DNA of 64,000 bases from JAXGZG01 sp050952065 (GTDB lineage: Bacteria > Bacillota > Sulfobacillia > Fermentithermobacillales > Fermentithermobacillaceae). The stretch covers positions 62,001 through 126,000 of the forward strand of contig JBMNKF010000007.1 of assembly GCA_050952065.1 (NCBI GenBank), written 5' to 3'. A model generated the notes under the pieces. It was not told the origin of the DNA and ran no database searches. It saw only the letters and a program-made list of their open reading frames with translations. The position numbers were made by a program, and so were the translations under genes. Positions 7,991-16,950 of the stretch are shown here, piece after piece (within the stretch, counting starts at the first letter, position 1; every line of letters starts with the position of its first letter).

Positions 7991-9280
7991 GTGCGACATG
8001 GGGTTATCGACTCTCGACCGACACGAAGGAACCTCCGGCACAGGGTTTGGCCGGTTTTACTGGGCATTATCCTAGGCCTATGGCTTCTCGCCTTGGGTCT
8101 AGGCTACGTCATCATCTGGCCCGGCACGACGGTTGCGGGGATATCGGTAGGCGGCAGCACTCCTGCTGCGGCAGAACAAGAACTTCGCAAGGTTCTGAAC
8201 TGGGAGAGCCGCAGAATCACACTAGTGTGCCCTGGGTTTTCGGAAGATGCCCTCCTTTCATGGGACTTGGGGGTGACCCCCGATGTCCGAAGGACTATCG
8301 CGACATGCAGACGCACTCTTTGGTCACACCTTAAGGGAAAGGAATTGCCCCTCTTGTGTGAGGTTTCCTCAGAAAAGACCCTTGCCCTATCCTCCCACGT
8401 ATGTTCGATACTGAACCGACCCGCGTGTGATGCCAGTTTTCGGATACGCGAAGATGAACAAGTAGAAGTGATTCCTCACCAGGTTGGGCAGTCAGTGGAT
8501 ATCCGCCTCTTTTGCGACTACGTCAATTCTATGGAAAGACTGTTCTCCGTGCCTGATACCCTTGAGATTCCTCTGGTAGAGGAAAACCCCAGAGTGTTTT
8601 CAGAAGACCTTGAGGCGTTCCTTCCTCTTGTGCCGGTGGCGCAGTATTCCACCGAGTACCTAGACGGCAACGACCGGGCCCACAACATTGGCTTGGCGTC
8701 CAGGGCAGTTTCCAACATAGTCCTATATCCCGGAGACGTGTTCTCCTTTAACCTGGCTACGGGCCCCAGGAGTAAGGAAAACGGTTACCGGAAAGCCCCC
8801 GTCATAGTGGGTAGTGGTTTCGTAGACGACTATGGCGGAGGGGTGTGCCAAGTTTCTACCACAGTGTATGTTGCTATGCTCAAGGCAAATCTTTCGGTGG
8901 AAGAGCGTCACTGCCACGGAATACCTGTCTCCTATGTTCCTATGGGCATGGATGCCACAGTGGATTACGACACGCTAGACCTCAAGATGAAAAACACCAC
9001 TTCCGGTCCTTGCATTACTTCGGTTAAGGCTGATGGGGGCACCCTTACGGCGAAGATTTTCGGGCGCGATACCGGGACGAGGATCGAGATCGAAACCTTT
9101 GTCCTTAAAGAGTATCTCCCGCAAGTGACCGATGACACCAATCAGGAACAGGATGATGCGCCACGAAAACTTCGGAGCGGGTACCTGGTTGAGACTTGGC
9201 GCAAACACTATGCCGGAGACCAGTTGATAAGATCAGAGCGCCTTGGAACCAGTATGTACCCGCCTGAGAAACCGCTTTGA
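7991..9280 (+). CDS. VanW-family cell-envelope protein
   Basis: A 429-residue protein with a short positively charged N-terminus, one membrane helix (about residues 20-42) and a large outside part. The N-terminal outside region (about 45-200) resembles the putative peptidoglycan-binding repeats preceding VanW domains in YoaR-like proteins. The VanW domain (about 215-350) shows the typical N-I-x-L-A-S, P-G-D-V-F-S-F-N, G-G-G-V-C-Q-V-S-T-T segments. The family is common in Bacillota and was first noted in vancomycin resistance clusters, but its biochemical activity is unknown. A G5-like tail is possible but not convincing. The GTG start at 7991 has a close GGGAG. It follows the ECF sigma gene, fitting an envelope-stress link, which is inference. 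Confidence 0.75.
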   Translation: MRHGVIDSRPTRRNLRHRVWPVLLGIILGLWLLALGLGYVIIWPGTTVAGISVGGSTPAAAEQELRKVLNWESRRITLVCPGFSEDALLSWDLGVTPDVRRTIATCRRTLWSHLKGKELPLLCEVSSEKTLALSSHVCSILNRPACDASFRIREDEQVEVIPHQVGQSVDIRLFCDYVNSMERLFSVPDTLEIPLVEENPRVFSEDLEAFLPLVPVAQYSTEYLDGNDRAHNIGLASRAVSNIVLYPGDVFSFNLATGPRSKENGYRKAPVIVGSGFVDDYGGGVCQVSTTVYVAMLKANLSVEERHCHGIPVSYVPMGMDATVDYDTLDLKMKNTTSGPCITSVKADGGTLTAKIFGRDTGTRIEIETFVLKEYLPQVTDDTNQEQDDAPRKLRSGYLVETWRKHYAGDQLIRSERLGTSMYPPEKPL

Positions 9281-9315
9281 GTCAAGAAGGCATCCCTCGG
9301 AATTCGCCTTAAGTC

Positions 9316-10395
9316 CTAGATCTCTCCCGGCAACCTCCACTGTATGGATTCGGGCATTCGTCTTGCAAGCGATTCTAGAAGTTTTAGGGCCGCTACCGCA
9401 TCGTTGAGATCTAGCAGTTCCACAGGAGAATGGGAGTACCTTCGGGGGATGGTCACAGCCCCTGAGGGTATGCCGGCTCTTACCTGATGTATGGCAGTGG
9501 AGTCAGTGTTACCTCCAGTAAACGTCACCAACTGGTAAGGGACTCCTGCGGCTTCCGCGGCGTCCTTAAGTAGCGACAGAACGGTGGTATCGGCAAACAT
9601 TCCCCCGGAGGTGACTTGCAGTACCGGCCCTTTGCCTATGGCAACCGGATGCTCTTTGTTGAAGTTTGTATCTGGAGTATCGCCTGATGGGATGGTGTCT
9701 AGCGCCACCGCCAGATCGGGGTTTACTCTGAAACCTGCTACCCTTGCGCCTCGAAGGCCAACTTCCTCTTGAACTGTAACGACTGCGTGGAACTGGCCTG
9801 GAAAATCACCGTCTCTTAAGGCCTCCATAAGCGCTATTAGTACTGCGCAACCCACGCGGTCATCTAGGGCTCTAGAGACTATGAGGTTGCCTTTTATGAA
9901 TCTGGGTTCTGAGACGAAAGTAATAGGAGATCCGATCCCTATACCCATAGATTCGGCTTCTTCTTTTGACGTGGCGCCTACGTCTATGTAAAGATCCGCG
10001 GGCTTCTTGACTTCATTTCTTTCCTTTTCGGAAGCCAGGTGACCTGCTTTAACTCCGATTACGCCTATATTGCCGGCTACATTCACGACTCTAGCAGGTA
10101 GAAGGCTGTCCTGGGTGCCTCCCACCTTGATGAAGCGGATGAATCCGTTTGGCTCTATGGACCTAACCAAGAGACCGATTTCGTCTGAATGGGCGGTGAC
10201 TAGGAGTTTGGGTCCAGTCTTGTTTCCTCGCTTAACTGCGAACACGTTTCCCATGGGATCGGTAGTGAGTTCGTCGCACAGCGGACTTAGTGCATCTTGC
10301 ATGTAGCGGATGACGGGTGCTTCTCGTCCCGAGACTCCGGTTAGTTCTAGAAGCGGTAGTAGGTGTTGTTTTATTGCGTTTATGGGGTTCATCAT
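9316..10395 (-). CDS. M42-family aminopeptidase
   Basis: A 359-residue cytosolic metallopeptidase of the M42 (FrvX / glutamyl aminopeptidase / tetrahedral aminopeptidase) family. Predicted di-metal ligands and catalytic residues are visible: H69 and D71 in T-A-H-S-D-E-I-G, D177 or D178 in R-A-L-D-D-R-V-G, E209 and E210 in Q-E-E-V-G, D232 in A-L-D-T and a histidine in R-Y-S-H-S-P near the C-terminus. Family members form dodecameric shells that trim short peptides from the N-terminus. Two consecutive ATG codons begin the gene after GAGGAGGG. It is convergent with the VanW gene and divergent from the mutagenesis cassette. It fits the peptide-uptake and peptidase theme of the window. Confidence 0.88.
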   Translation of the reverse strand: MMNPINAIKQHLLPLLELTGVSGREAPVIRYMQDALSPLCDELTTDPMGNVFAVKRGNKTGPKLLVTAHSDEIGLLVRSIEPNGFIRFIKVGGTQDSLLPARVVNVAGNIGVIGVKAGHLASEKERNEVKKPADLYIDVGATSKEEAESMGIGIGSPITFVSEPRFIKGNLIVSRALDDRVGCAVLIALMEALRDGDFPGQFHAVVTVQEEVGLRGARVAGFRVNPDLAVALDTIPSGDTPDTNFNKEHPVAIGKGPVLQVTSGGMFADTTVLSLLKDAAEAAGVPYQLVTFTGGNTDSTAIHQVRAGIPSGAVTIPRRYSHSPVELLDLNDAVAALKLLESLARRMPESIQWRLPGEI

Positions 10396-10521
10396 TGTCC
10401 CTCCTCATTGGGGCGCGTGAGAATCCTAACGCCTTTTGGTAGTCATATTCGCTGATATTACGGTAATTCCTGTAATTGATATGTGTAAGCCTTTCGCATA
10501 ACAGGGTTTCAAAACGGAGTA

Positions 10522-10550
10522 TTGACAGCCTTTGGTTACCCGGATAAAAT
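10522..10550 (+). promoter_or_regulatory. Sigma-A-type promoter of the imuB-dnaE2 cassette
   Basis: TTGACA at 10522-10527 and TAAAAT at 10545-10550 are separated by exactly 17 nt, a near-consensus housekeeping promoter. The expected start point, about 10557, lies inside the first LexA-like box, so a bound repressor would block initiation. Confidence 0.8.
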
Positions 10551-10551
10551 A

Positions 10552-10582
10552 CAAACAAATGTTCATGACGAACAGGTGATCG
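10552..10582. promoter_or_regulatory. Two tandem LexA (SOS) operator-like boxes
   Basis: The Bacillus-type LexA operator is CGAAC-N4-GTTCG. Box 1 (10552-10565) is CAAAC-AAAT-GTTCA with 8 of 10 conserved positions. Box 2 (10569-10582) is CGAAC-AGGT-GATCG with 9 of 10. Their centres are 17 bp apart; box 1 overlaps the transcription start and box 2 overlaps the ribosome-binding site. No lexA gene is in the window. Confidence 0.65.
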
Positions 10583-10583
10583 C

Positions 10584-11900
10584 ATGGGAAACTTGATCGC
10601 TTATATCTTTCTGCAAGGAGTAATGGCTATCAATGAGAGAGTTCAAAGAAGGCTAAAAGATTCCCCTTTGGTAGTTGTCAGCCACGGGATAGTGGTAGAT
10701 TACGATGAAAAAGCGTGGAAGCATGGGGTCCGTTTGGGAAACACGTTAAGACAGGCTAAGATCGCTTCTCCCGCTTGCCAAGTAGTTAATATTTCACGAA
10801 ATAAACCTACAAATTTAACCGGCGTTCTCGATGTGTTAACCCAATTCACTCCTTGCATAGAACCTGCAGAAGATTGCAGTGGCATTTTCATCGACATTCC
10901 CGATATCGCTTGCGTAGAGAATATTTTTTCCGCTCTGCAAGGGGCCTTTTTTCGAGGTTTCATTGGAGTAAGCAAGTCCAAGATCTGCGCTAGGGCGTTG
11001 GCCGAGTGGATGTCTCGTCAGATCGAAAGCCGTGGGAGGTTAAATTCAGGAAAATTTCAATGGGGCACTATCAAAAGCCATAAAGATTACTTCTTAGCCA
11101 CAGTCCATGAGGGTAGCGAGAAGTTGTTTTTGGCTTCTTTGCCATTGAAAAGCCTATGGATTGCTCCTCCTGAAGTACTCACTACGCTTTCGTCTTTGGG
11201 CCTTAAAAACATAGGAGATCTTAAGAAGGTAACTATGTACGAGCTTTCGCGGCAAGTCGGCGATTGGGCACCGCTACTCAAGAGATGGAGCAGCGGCGAA
11301 GATAGAACTGGCATAAAACCCATGTATCCGCCTCCTGCAATCGTTAAAAATGTCAATTTCCTAGAACCGGTTTTCGCCGACATTTCTATTTTCGATTCCG
11401 CTCTTTGGGAAGCTTCCGAAGCTCTTAGTGCCAAAGGGCTCGGTTTTAGGTCTGTTTCCCTCTCGCTTGCGGGATATTTCCCGGAATTACAGGTTCACAA
11501 AACTCTGGGGCGTCTCGCATGTTCGCTAAACTCCATGCGCTTATCAGTTATATCCATGCTCCAAGAGGTTATTGGGAGAATACCCCAGACCGTGCCGTCG
11601 ATAACCGGTTTTACTTTGACTTTTGGTGGGTTAGGTGCGGCATTTTCTAAGCCCGTGGCTCTTTTTTCCACGGAGGGACCCGGGGGAGGGACTCCAAAAC
11701 CTATCCCCGTATCTCTTGGGTTGGCTTTAGGCGGACTCGAGAACAAATTCGGAGAAAAGGCGGTGACTCTGGGCAAAAAGATTCTTGAAGAGAGACATTT
11801 TGACCCGGAGGTCGTGCGACGCGAAAAGATGCTTTCTCTTTGGGATCCCATGCGAGCGGCGGCAACGTCTGAAGCTTCTTCTGAAGCAGCGGGGAGCTGA
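10584..11900 (+). CDS. imuB: ImuB-like Y-family polymerase homologue (probably non-catalytic)
   Basis: A 438-residue protein resembling ImuB, the inactive Y-family polymerase that bridges DnaE2 to the beta clamp in the SOS mutasome. The N-terminal part matches the palm and fingers region (A-x-x-x-G-V-x-x-G in the form A-W-K-H-G-V-R-L-G near residues 45-55, then a Q-A-K-I-A segment). The catalytic acidic residues of active Y-family enzymes are not found at their usual sites; the first motif reads A-Y-I-F-L-Q-G instead of D-M-D-x-F-F. A helix-hairpin-helix-like segment (L-S-S-L-G-L-K-N-I-G-D-L) follows around 205-216, and a little-finger-like region after 270. AGGTGA lies 5 nt before the ATG. 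The stop overlaps the next start (TGATG). Codon use looks more AT-rich than in neighbours. Confidence 0.72.
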   Translation: MGNLIAYIFLQGVMAINERVQRRLKDSPLVVVSHGIVVDYDEKAWKHGVRLGNTLRQAKIASPACQVVNISRNKPTNLTGVLDVLTQFTPCIEPAEDCSGIFIDIPDIACVENIFSALQGAFFRGFIGVSKSKICARALAEWMSRQIESRGRLNSGKFQWGTIKSHKDYFLATVHEGSEKLFLASLPLKSLWIAPPEVLTTLSSLGLKNIGDLKKVTMYELSRQVGDWAPLLKRWSSGEDRTGIKPMYPPPAIVKNVNFLEPVFADISIFDSALWEASEALSAKGLGFRSVSLSLAGYFPELQVHKTLGRLACSLNSMRLSVISMLQEVIGRIPQTVPSITGFTLTFGGLGAAFSKPVALFSTEGPGGGTPKPIPVSLGLALGGLENKFGEKAVTLGKKILEERHFDPEVVRREKMLSLWDPMRAAATSEASSEAAGS

Positions 11901-12145
11901 TGCAGTTGTCTAAGATCGTCGATCAACCGGTGCTTGTTGTTGTCGAGAAGGGAACCCCCAAGCGTTTCTTCTGGTTCAAAAGGTGGGTAAACGTAGAGAA
12001 GGTCATGGATATATGGAAAGAAATCGGTCGATGGTGGGAAGGGGATTGCGAGAGGATTTATTTTAGAGTTCTGTCTTCTGAAGGCGGAATGTACGAGATT
12101 TATGCTCGGCAAAAGGAATGGAGTCTTTATAAGGTTTATGATTGA
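11900..12145 (+). CDS. DUF6504-like small protein of the mutasome cassette
   Basis: An 81-residue soluble protein rich in tryptophan and aromatic residues (F-F-W-F-K-R-W, G-R-W-W, W-S-L-Y-K-V-Y-D at the C-terminus). The pattern resembles the small DUF6504 family, which I recall mainly from actinobacterial imuB-dnaE2 neighbourhoods. It begins at the A of a TGATG overlap with imuB and ends 24 nt before the dnaE2 start, so it is surely translated with them. The fold would be a small beta sheet; a DNA-binding or scaffolding role in translesion synthesis is inference from position only. Confidence 0.65.
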   Translation: MQLSKIVDQPVLVVVEKGTPKRFFWFKRWVNVEKVMDIWKEIGRWWEGDCERIYFRVLSSEGGMYEIYARQKEWSLYKVYD

Positions 12146-12169
12146 AATCTAAAAGGCCAGGTGGCCATC

Positions 12170-15100
12170 ATGTTTACACACTTGCATGTCCATAGTCCGT
12201 ACTCATTTCTAGACGGAGCATCGAAGATAGAAAACATTGTGTCTAGCGCTTCATCCCTTGGCATGAAAGCAATAGCCATCACTGATCATAACAACCTTTC
12301 GGCTACGGTGCGTTTCATAAAGGCGGCCCAAAACATAGGGATTAAACCCATTATCGGAAACGAATTAACTTTAGAGGGCGGCTACCATCTCACGGTTTTA
12401 TGCCGGAACAACCAGGGTTACCGAAATCTATGCGCCATTTTGAGCGAGTCCCACCTTAATAACCTCAGGAAAGAACCCAAAGTATCACTATCAACTTTGC
12501 GGGAACATGCTGAAGGCCTAATAGCCTTAACAGGGTGTAGGCGTGGTCTTATTCCCCAGCTCATACTCAGAAAACGGTATCAGAAAGCACGGCAAGCCCT
12601 ACAGACTTACGAAAGCGTGTTCGGGAAGAATTCGCTTTACATAGAGATGTCAGAAACGCTTCTACCTGGCTCTTGGGGACTCAATGCGGCTCTTTCAGAA
12701 CTTGCGGCAGTGAGCGGATTAAGGGCTGTTGCCACAAACAATGTTCACTATTTATCCAAAGACGATTTTTTATTGCACGATGTGCTTACTTGCGTTAGGA
12801 CTCTAACCAAACTCGAGGAGGTTCACCCCGAAAGACGCCTAAACGCCGAGAACTACCTAAAAAGCCCGGAAGAAATGGAGAGGGAGTTCAAATCGTACCC
12901 GGATGCTATACGGGCAACGATGGATATTTCCGGGCAATGCGAGTGCCCTCTGCAACTAGGCAAGTCAACGTTTCCGTCTTACGAACTTCCCAAGGAGTTT
13001 TCTTCTTCCAAGGAGTTTCTCCGGCACCTTGTTTTTGAGGGAGCTGCCAGTAGGTATGGCGAGGTAACGAACGAGATCCGCTCGAGGCTCGACTATGAAC
13101 TTTACGTCATTGAGCATTTAGGTTACGAAGACTACTTCCTGGTGGTGTGGGACCTTGTGCGGTTTGCTCATACTGCGGGCATACGTCACGCAGGGAGAGG
13201 TTCGGCAGCAGATTCCGCCGTAGCTTTCTGTTTGGGGGTTACCGATGTCGATCCAATAGCCCAGAATCTCTTGTTCGAACGGTTTATGAGTCTTGAAAGG
13301 GGTGAAAAGCCCGACATAGATGTGGATTTTGACGCCAGAAGAAGAGATGAAGTCACATCTTACGTCTACCGAAAATACGGCTCAGACCACGTTGCATCGG
13401 TGGCCACCTATAATACGTTTCAGGCTCGCTCTGTTATCCGTGACGTTGGCAAAGTCATGGGATATTCTCCTGAAGAAATCGACATTTTGGCCAAAAGGTT
13501 GCCGTATTGGCCGGCCTCCAGAGTCGCCGATGCTTTCTCATCTGTGCCCGAGCTCAAAGATCTCAAGATACCCGAGAACAAGCTCAAGACGCTTCTGTCA
13601 GTGGCTCAAAGACTCGCGGATTTGCCTCGTTTCCTTAGTACCCACCTGGGTGGCTTGGTGATCTCCAGAAACCCTGTAAATTGGTTAAGCCCAGTGGAGC
13701 GTTCGGCCAAGGGCGTGACCATTCTCCAGTTCGATAAAGACGATGTAGAAGATTTGGGTCTTATAAAAATCGACTTGCTCTCTCTTCGGACTCTAGGGGC
13801 AGTAGATGACACTATCAACTACTTGAGCAAGACATCGCCTGTGGACTATGACAGGATACCTCTTAACGACGAGGCCACTTTCGAAAGACTTAGAAAGGCG
13901 GATACGGTTGGGGTCTTCCAGCTGGAGAGCCCTGCTCAGAGATCGCTTCAGGCTAGGCTCGGTGCGGACAACATCGAGGACGTTGTCGCAAGTGTCGCCT
14001 TGATCCGTCCTGGGCCTATTAAGGGCGATATGGTTGAACCTTTCATTCGCAGGCGCCAAGGCATTGAGAATGTTTCATATTTGGAACCAAGATTGGAGCC
14101 GATCCTCAAGAAGACCTACGGGGTTATCCTTTTTCAAGAGCAAGTCATCGAAATCGCTTCCACTATTGCCGGGTTTTCTCCTGGAGAGGCAGACGCTCTC
14201 AGAAGGGTCATGACCCACATGAGATCGGGTGAAGAGATGGAGCGCATAGGCGAGGTGTTTATCAGAAAGTCGGTGGAAAAGGGCGTTCCCGAAAAAGTAG
14301 CCAAAGATATATTTCAGTGCATGAAAGGTTACGCCAGTTACGGGTTTTGCGAGGCTCATGCAAGGGCTTTTGCCACCACAGCTTACAAGACAGCGTATCT
14401 TTTGGAGCATTATCCCGCGGAGTTTTTTGCTTCGATCCTGAACAACGAACCCATGGGGTTTTACCCGGTTTCCACAGTGTGCGTTGAGGCCAAACGACAC
14501 GGAGTAGGGATACGAGGGGTTTCAGTCAATCATTCTTTCAAAGACGTTACTATCGAAGATGGAGATATACGCTTGCCGCTGAAAATGGTTAAGGGAATGT
14601 CTCAGAAAGATATCGAGTCTCTGGTGTCGGAGCGAGACACGGGTGGGCCCTTTAGATCCTACAGCGATTTTCACAGGAGGGTATGGCTGGATTCGTCTAC
14701 CGTAAAATCCCTCATACTGTGCGGGGCCTTCGACGAGTTTGGCTTGCCGAGAAAAGGACTTCTTTGGGCCCTTCCTGATATAGTGCGGGATGCGTTTTGG
14801 GAGTCACAGGCAGAAAGGCTCTTGGATGCTCCTGAGTCTCACGGAGTATCCGAGTTTCTTAGGAGCGAAAAGATAGCTTACGAGTGCCAGATATTAGGGT
14901 TTGGGGTATCAGGTCACCCAATGGAGATCTGGCGAGGAGTCCTGAGTGGCAGAGGGTTTGTAAGGAGTGACCATCTCGGAAAGGTGCGTCCAGGCGAGTT
15001 CATAAAAGTCGGGGGGATACCCGTGCGTCCTCATAGACCTCCAACAAAAAGCGGCAGGACGGTTGTCTTCATGTCATTGGAGGATGAATGCGGCTTAATA

Positions 15101-15268
15101 GATGTCACTTGTTTCGAAAGCGTGTACAAGCGTTACGGTAAGTTCCTATTCCCCGGGGAAATTCTACCGTTGGGGATCTGGGGACAGCTGCAGAAAAGGG
15201 GCAACGCACTTTCGATCAACGCCCGCACCGTGTTTCCTCTGTCTTATGTCTTGAACTCAAGGGCTTAG
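12170..15268 (+). CDS. dnaE2: Error-prone DNA polymerase III alpha subunit, DnaE2-like
   Basis: A 1032-residue C-family polymerase, shorter than replicative DnaE. The N-terminal PHP domain starts at once (H-L-H-V-H, then I-T-D-H-N-N near residue 40). The palm has P-D-I-D-V-D-F-D around residues 380-388, which supplies two catalytic aspartates, and a third in G-L-I-K-I-D-L-L (around 528). Fingers and helix-hairpin-helix regions follow, and an OB-fold domain closes the protein (S-L-E-D-E-C-G-L-I-D-V-T). The replicative tau-binding tail seems absent. The length, the ImuB-like partner and the SOS-type promoter together mark it as the translesion enzyme rather than the replicase. ATG 12170 is preferred over GTG 12161 because AGGTGG then lies 5 nt upstream. 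Its last 12 nt overlap the convergent methylase gene. Confidence 0.82.
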   Translation: MFTHLHVHSPYSFLDGASKIENIVSSASSLGMKAIAITDHNNLSATVRFIKAAQNIGIKPIIGNELTLEGGYHLTVLCRNNQGYRNLCAILSESHLNNLRKEPKVSLSTLREHAEGLIALTGCRRGLIPQLILRKRYQKARQALQTYESVFGKNSLYIEMSETLLPGSWGLNAALSELAAVSGLRAVATNNVHYLSKDDFLLHDVLTCVRTLTKLEEVHPERRLNAENYLKSPEEMEREFKSYPDAIRATMDISGQCECPLQLGKSTFPSYELPKEFSSSKEFLRHLVFEGAASRYGEVTNEIRSRLDYELYVIEHLGYEDYFLVVWDLVRFAHTAGIRHAGRGSAADSAVAFCLGVTDVDPIAQNLLFERFMSLERGEKPDIDVDFDARRRDEVTSYVYRKYGSDHVASVATYNTFQARSVIRDVGKVMGYSPEEIDILAKRLPYWPASRVADAFSSVPELKDLKIPENKLKTLLSVAQRLADLPRFLSTHLGGLVISRNPVNWLSPVERSAKGVTILQFDKDDVEDLGLIKIDLLSLRTLGAVDDTINYLSKTSPVDYDRIPLNDEATFERLRKADTVGVFQLESPAQRSLQARLGADNIEDVVASVALIRPGPIKGDMVEPFIRRRQGIENVSYLEPRLEPILKKTYGVILFQEQVIEIASTIAGFSPGEADALRRVMTHMRSGEEMERIGEVFIRKSVEKGVPEKVAKDIFQCMKGYASYGFCEAHARAFATTAYKTAYLLEHYPAEFFASILNNEPMGFYPVSTVCVEAKRHGVGIRGVSVNHSFKDVTIEDGDIRLPLKMVKGMSQKDIESLVSERDTGGPFRSYSDFHRRVWLDSSTVKSLILCGAFDEFGLPRKGLLWALPDIVRDAFWESQAERLLDAPESHGVSEFLRSEKIAYECQILGFGVSGHPMEIWRGVLSGRGFVRSDHLGKVRPGEFIKVGGIPVRPHRPPTKSGRTVVFMSLEDECGLIDVTCFESVYKRYGKFLFPGEILPLGIWGQLQKRGNALSINARTVFPLSYVLNSRA

Positions 15269-15838
15269 GTATGTGGTGATCTTGGTCTCTCCGTATGAGT
15301 AGGTTCGATTCATGCGAAGGTTTCCGTAGGCTTCAAGGGTCTCTTCTCTCTTGTGCTGCTGCAACACCACAATTCCACCAGGCTCAAGTAAAGACGATGA
15401 GCCCAAAATATCCATGGCACTCTTGTCGAGCCCTTCGAAATAGGGAGGAGCATTTATGATTATGCGAAACTTCTCTCTTGACAACTCAAGGGTTCTAGCC
15501 AATCTCAGGGCGTCGCCGAGCATAATCCGCACGCGGCTCCCTATCTTCAAAGAGCTGACGTTTTTCTTGATGACCTCTATTGCACGGGGGTTCTTGTCTA
15601 TGCACACCGCAGACAGCGCGCCTCTAGACAGAAGCTCTATGGAGTAACTGCCGGTGCCCGCAAAAAGGTCCAGTATCTTGGCTCCCTCTGTGTACTCTGC
15701 AAGGATGCTTGCCACTGCGGCTCTAACCCTAGCCAAGGGGGGGCGTGTGCTCTCGCCCGGCACCGACACAAGGTTTCTGCCTCGAAACTCGCCTCCGACG
15801 ACCTTAATCAGTTTCCTCACCCCGTCCCAGACTTCCAT
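15257..15838 (-). CDS. RsmD-like rRNA guanine-N2 methyltransferase
   Basis: A 193-residue class I methyltransferase of the RsmD type, which methylates G966 of 16S rRNA in E. coli. Visible features are V-V-G-G-E-F-R-G-R at the N-terminus, the R-P-P-x-x-R-V-R-A-A segment, the SAM-binding L-D-L-F-A-G-T-G-S (about residues 56-64) and I-E-L-L-S-R-G-A, and a catalytic-loop motif N-A-P-P-Y in place of the usual D-P-P-Y. The aspartate change may matter for activity. The ATG at 15838 lacks a good ribosome-binding site; a GGGGTGAGG lies just before residue 10, so translation may begin there with CTG or ATT and yield the normal short N-terminus. It converges with dnaE2, overlapping by 12 nt. Confidence 0.68.
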   Translation of the reverse strand: MEVWDGVRKLIKVVGGEFRGRNLVSVPGESTRPPLARVRAAVASILAEYTEGAKILDLFAGTGSYSIELLSRGALSAVCIDKNPRAIEVIKKNVSSLKIGSRVRIMLGDALRLARTLELSREKFRIIINAPPYFEGLDKSAMDILGSSSLLEPGGIVVLQQHKREETLEAYGNLRMNRTYSYGETKITTYLSP

Positions 15839-15912
15839 ACAATATTACCAGATAGTCCCCAATGCTATAATCAACTTGAACTGGAAAACCCTTTGACCGG
15901 AGGAAGACCGCC

Positions 15913-16923
15913 TTGACGAGAGTCTTTGATGCTGGGAAACTCCCTCTTGATACGTTAAAACAAGTGGTGTTTAGGAGAGGCGGATCCAAAAGGCCCGAGG
16001 TGCTCGTCTACCCATCTATAGGTGAAGACACCTCGGTAGTTGATGTTGGCTCGGAACTCTTAGTCATAAGCACCGACCCCATTACCGGAGCACAAGAAAA
16101 CGCAGGTTGGCTGGGGGTGAAAGTGGCCCTGAACGATATTGGCGCTTCAGGTGCAGAGCCAATCTGCATTATGGTGACACTTCTGCTTCCGGAGGGAACG
16201 ATCCATGACGATTTCTCGGCCATTATCGACGATATCCACCGCGCATGTGTGGAAGAAAACGTGGCTATCGCAGGCGGACACAGCGAGGTCACTCCGGGTT
16301 TGTCAAAACCCATCATCAGCGTAACCGCTGTAGGGAAGACTGTAGGAAGAAAGGTGTTGCGGGCCAGCGGTGCTAGACCCGGCGACGACATAGTGATGAC
16401 CAAGTGGGCGGGCATGGAAGGCACAGCCATCCTGGCCAAGGACTTTCGAGGCGTCCTTCAAGAGAGAATTGACCTGGAACTGTTGGACCAGGCGGAGAAG
16501 CTTATGGCCTGGGTGAGCGTGACCAAAGATGGACGCATTGCTCTTCTGAATGGGGCTACAGGCTCGCACGATGCCACCGAAGGAGGCGTTCTGGGAGCCA
16601 TTTACGAAGTGTGCGAAGCTTCGGGAACAGGTGCGCGGGTTGACGTCCAAGCCATCCCGGTACTCCGATGTACCCAGGAGATCTCTAGAATTGCGGGAAT
16701 AGACCCGTTGAGGTTGGTTGCGTCGGGTTGTCTTGTGATAACAGCGCCAGACGGACCGAGTCTTTGCGAAGCGTATAGACAAAACGGTATCAACGCACAG
16801 GTGGTGGGCAAGATTACGTCAGGGGACAGATGCCTCGTGGTATCTGGAGAATTGTTTCCCCTGGAGTCTCCCAAGTCCGATGAGCTGTGGCGAGCAAGGC
16901 AGTTTTTCGAGGGAATGCGATAA
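15913..16923 (+). CDS. AIR synthase/HypE-related protein
   Basis: A 336-residue protein of the PurM superfamily, which includes HypE, ThiL, SelD and PurM. The N-terminal ATP-grasp-unrelated alpha/beta domain carries the G-E-D-T-S-V-V-D and S-T-D-P-I segments, and the second domain has G-A-R-P-G-D-D-I-V-M-T and A-T-E-G-G-V-L-G-A. It is HypE-like in overall order but lacks the C-terminal P-R-I-C tail that HypE uses to build the cyanide ligand of [NiFe] hydrogenase, ending instead in a charged helix. No hydrogenase genes are nearby. It begins at TTG 15913 after GGAGGAAG. It may be the first gene of the operon running to 20621. Substrate unknown. Confidence 0.68.
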   Translation: MTRVFDAGKLPLDTLKQVVFRRGGSKRPEVLVYPSIGEDTSVVDVGSELLVISTDPITGAQENAGWLGVKVALNDIGASGAEPICIMVTLLLPEGTIHDDFSAIIDDIHRACVEENVAIAGGHSEVTPGLSKPIISVTAVGKTVGRKVLRASGARPGDDIVMTKWAGMEGTAILAKDFRGVLQERIDLELLDQAEKLMAWVSVTKDGRIALLNGATGSHDATEGGVLGAIYEVCEASGTGARVDVQAIPVLRCTQEISRIAGIDPLRLVASGCLVITAPDGPSLCEAYRQNGINAQVVGKITSGDRCLVVSGELFPLESPKSDELWRARQFFEGMR

Positions 16924-16950
16924 TGACGAGCAGCAAGAGGTGAACCGGCC

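Noticed and set aside
15913..16923. Hydrogenase maturation HypE
   Set aside because: The C-terminal cysteine tail needed for HypE function is missing and no hydrogenase genes are nearby, so only the superfamily call is kept.
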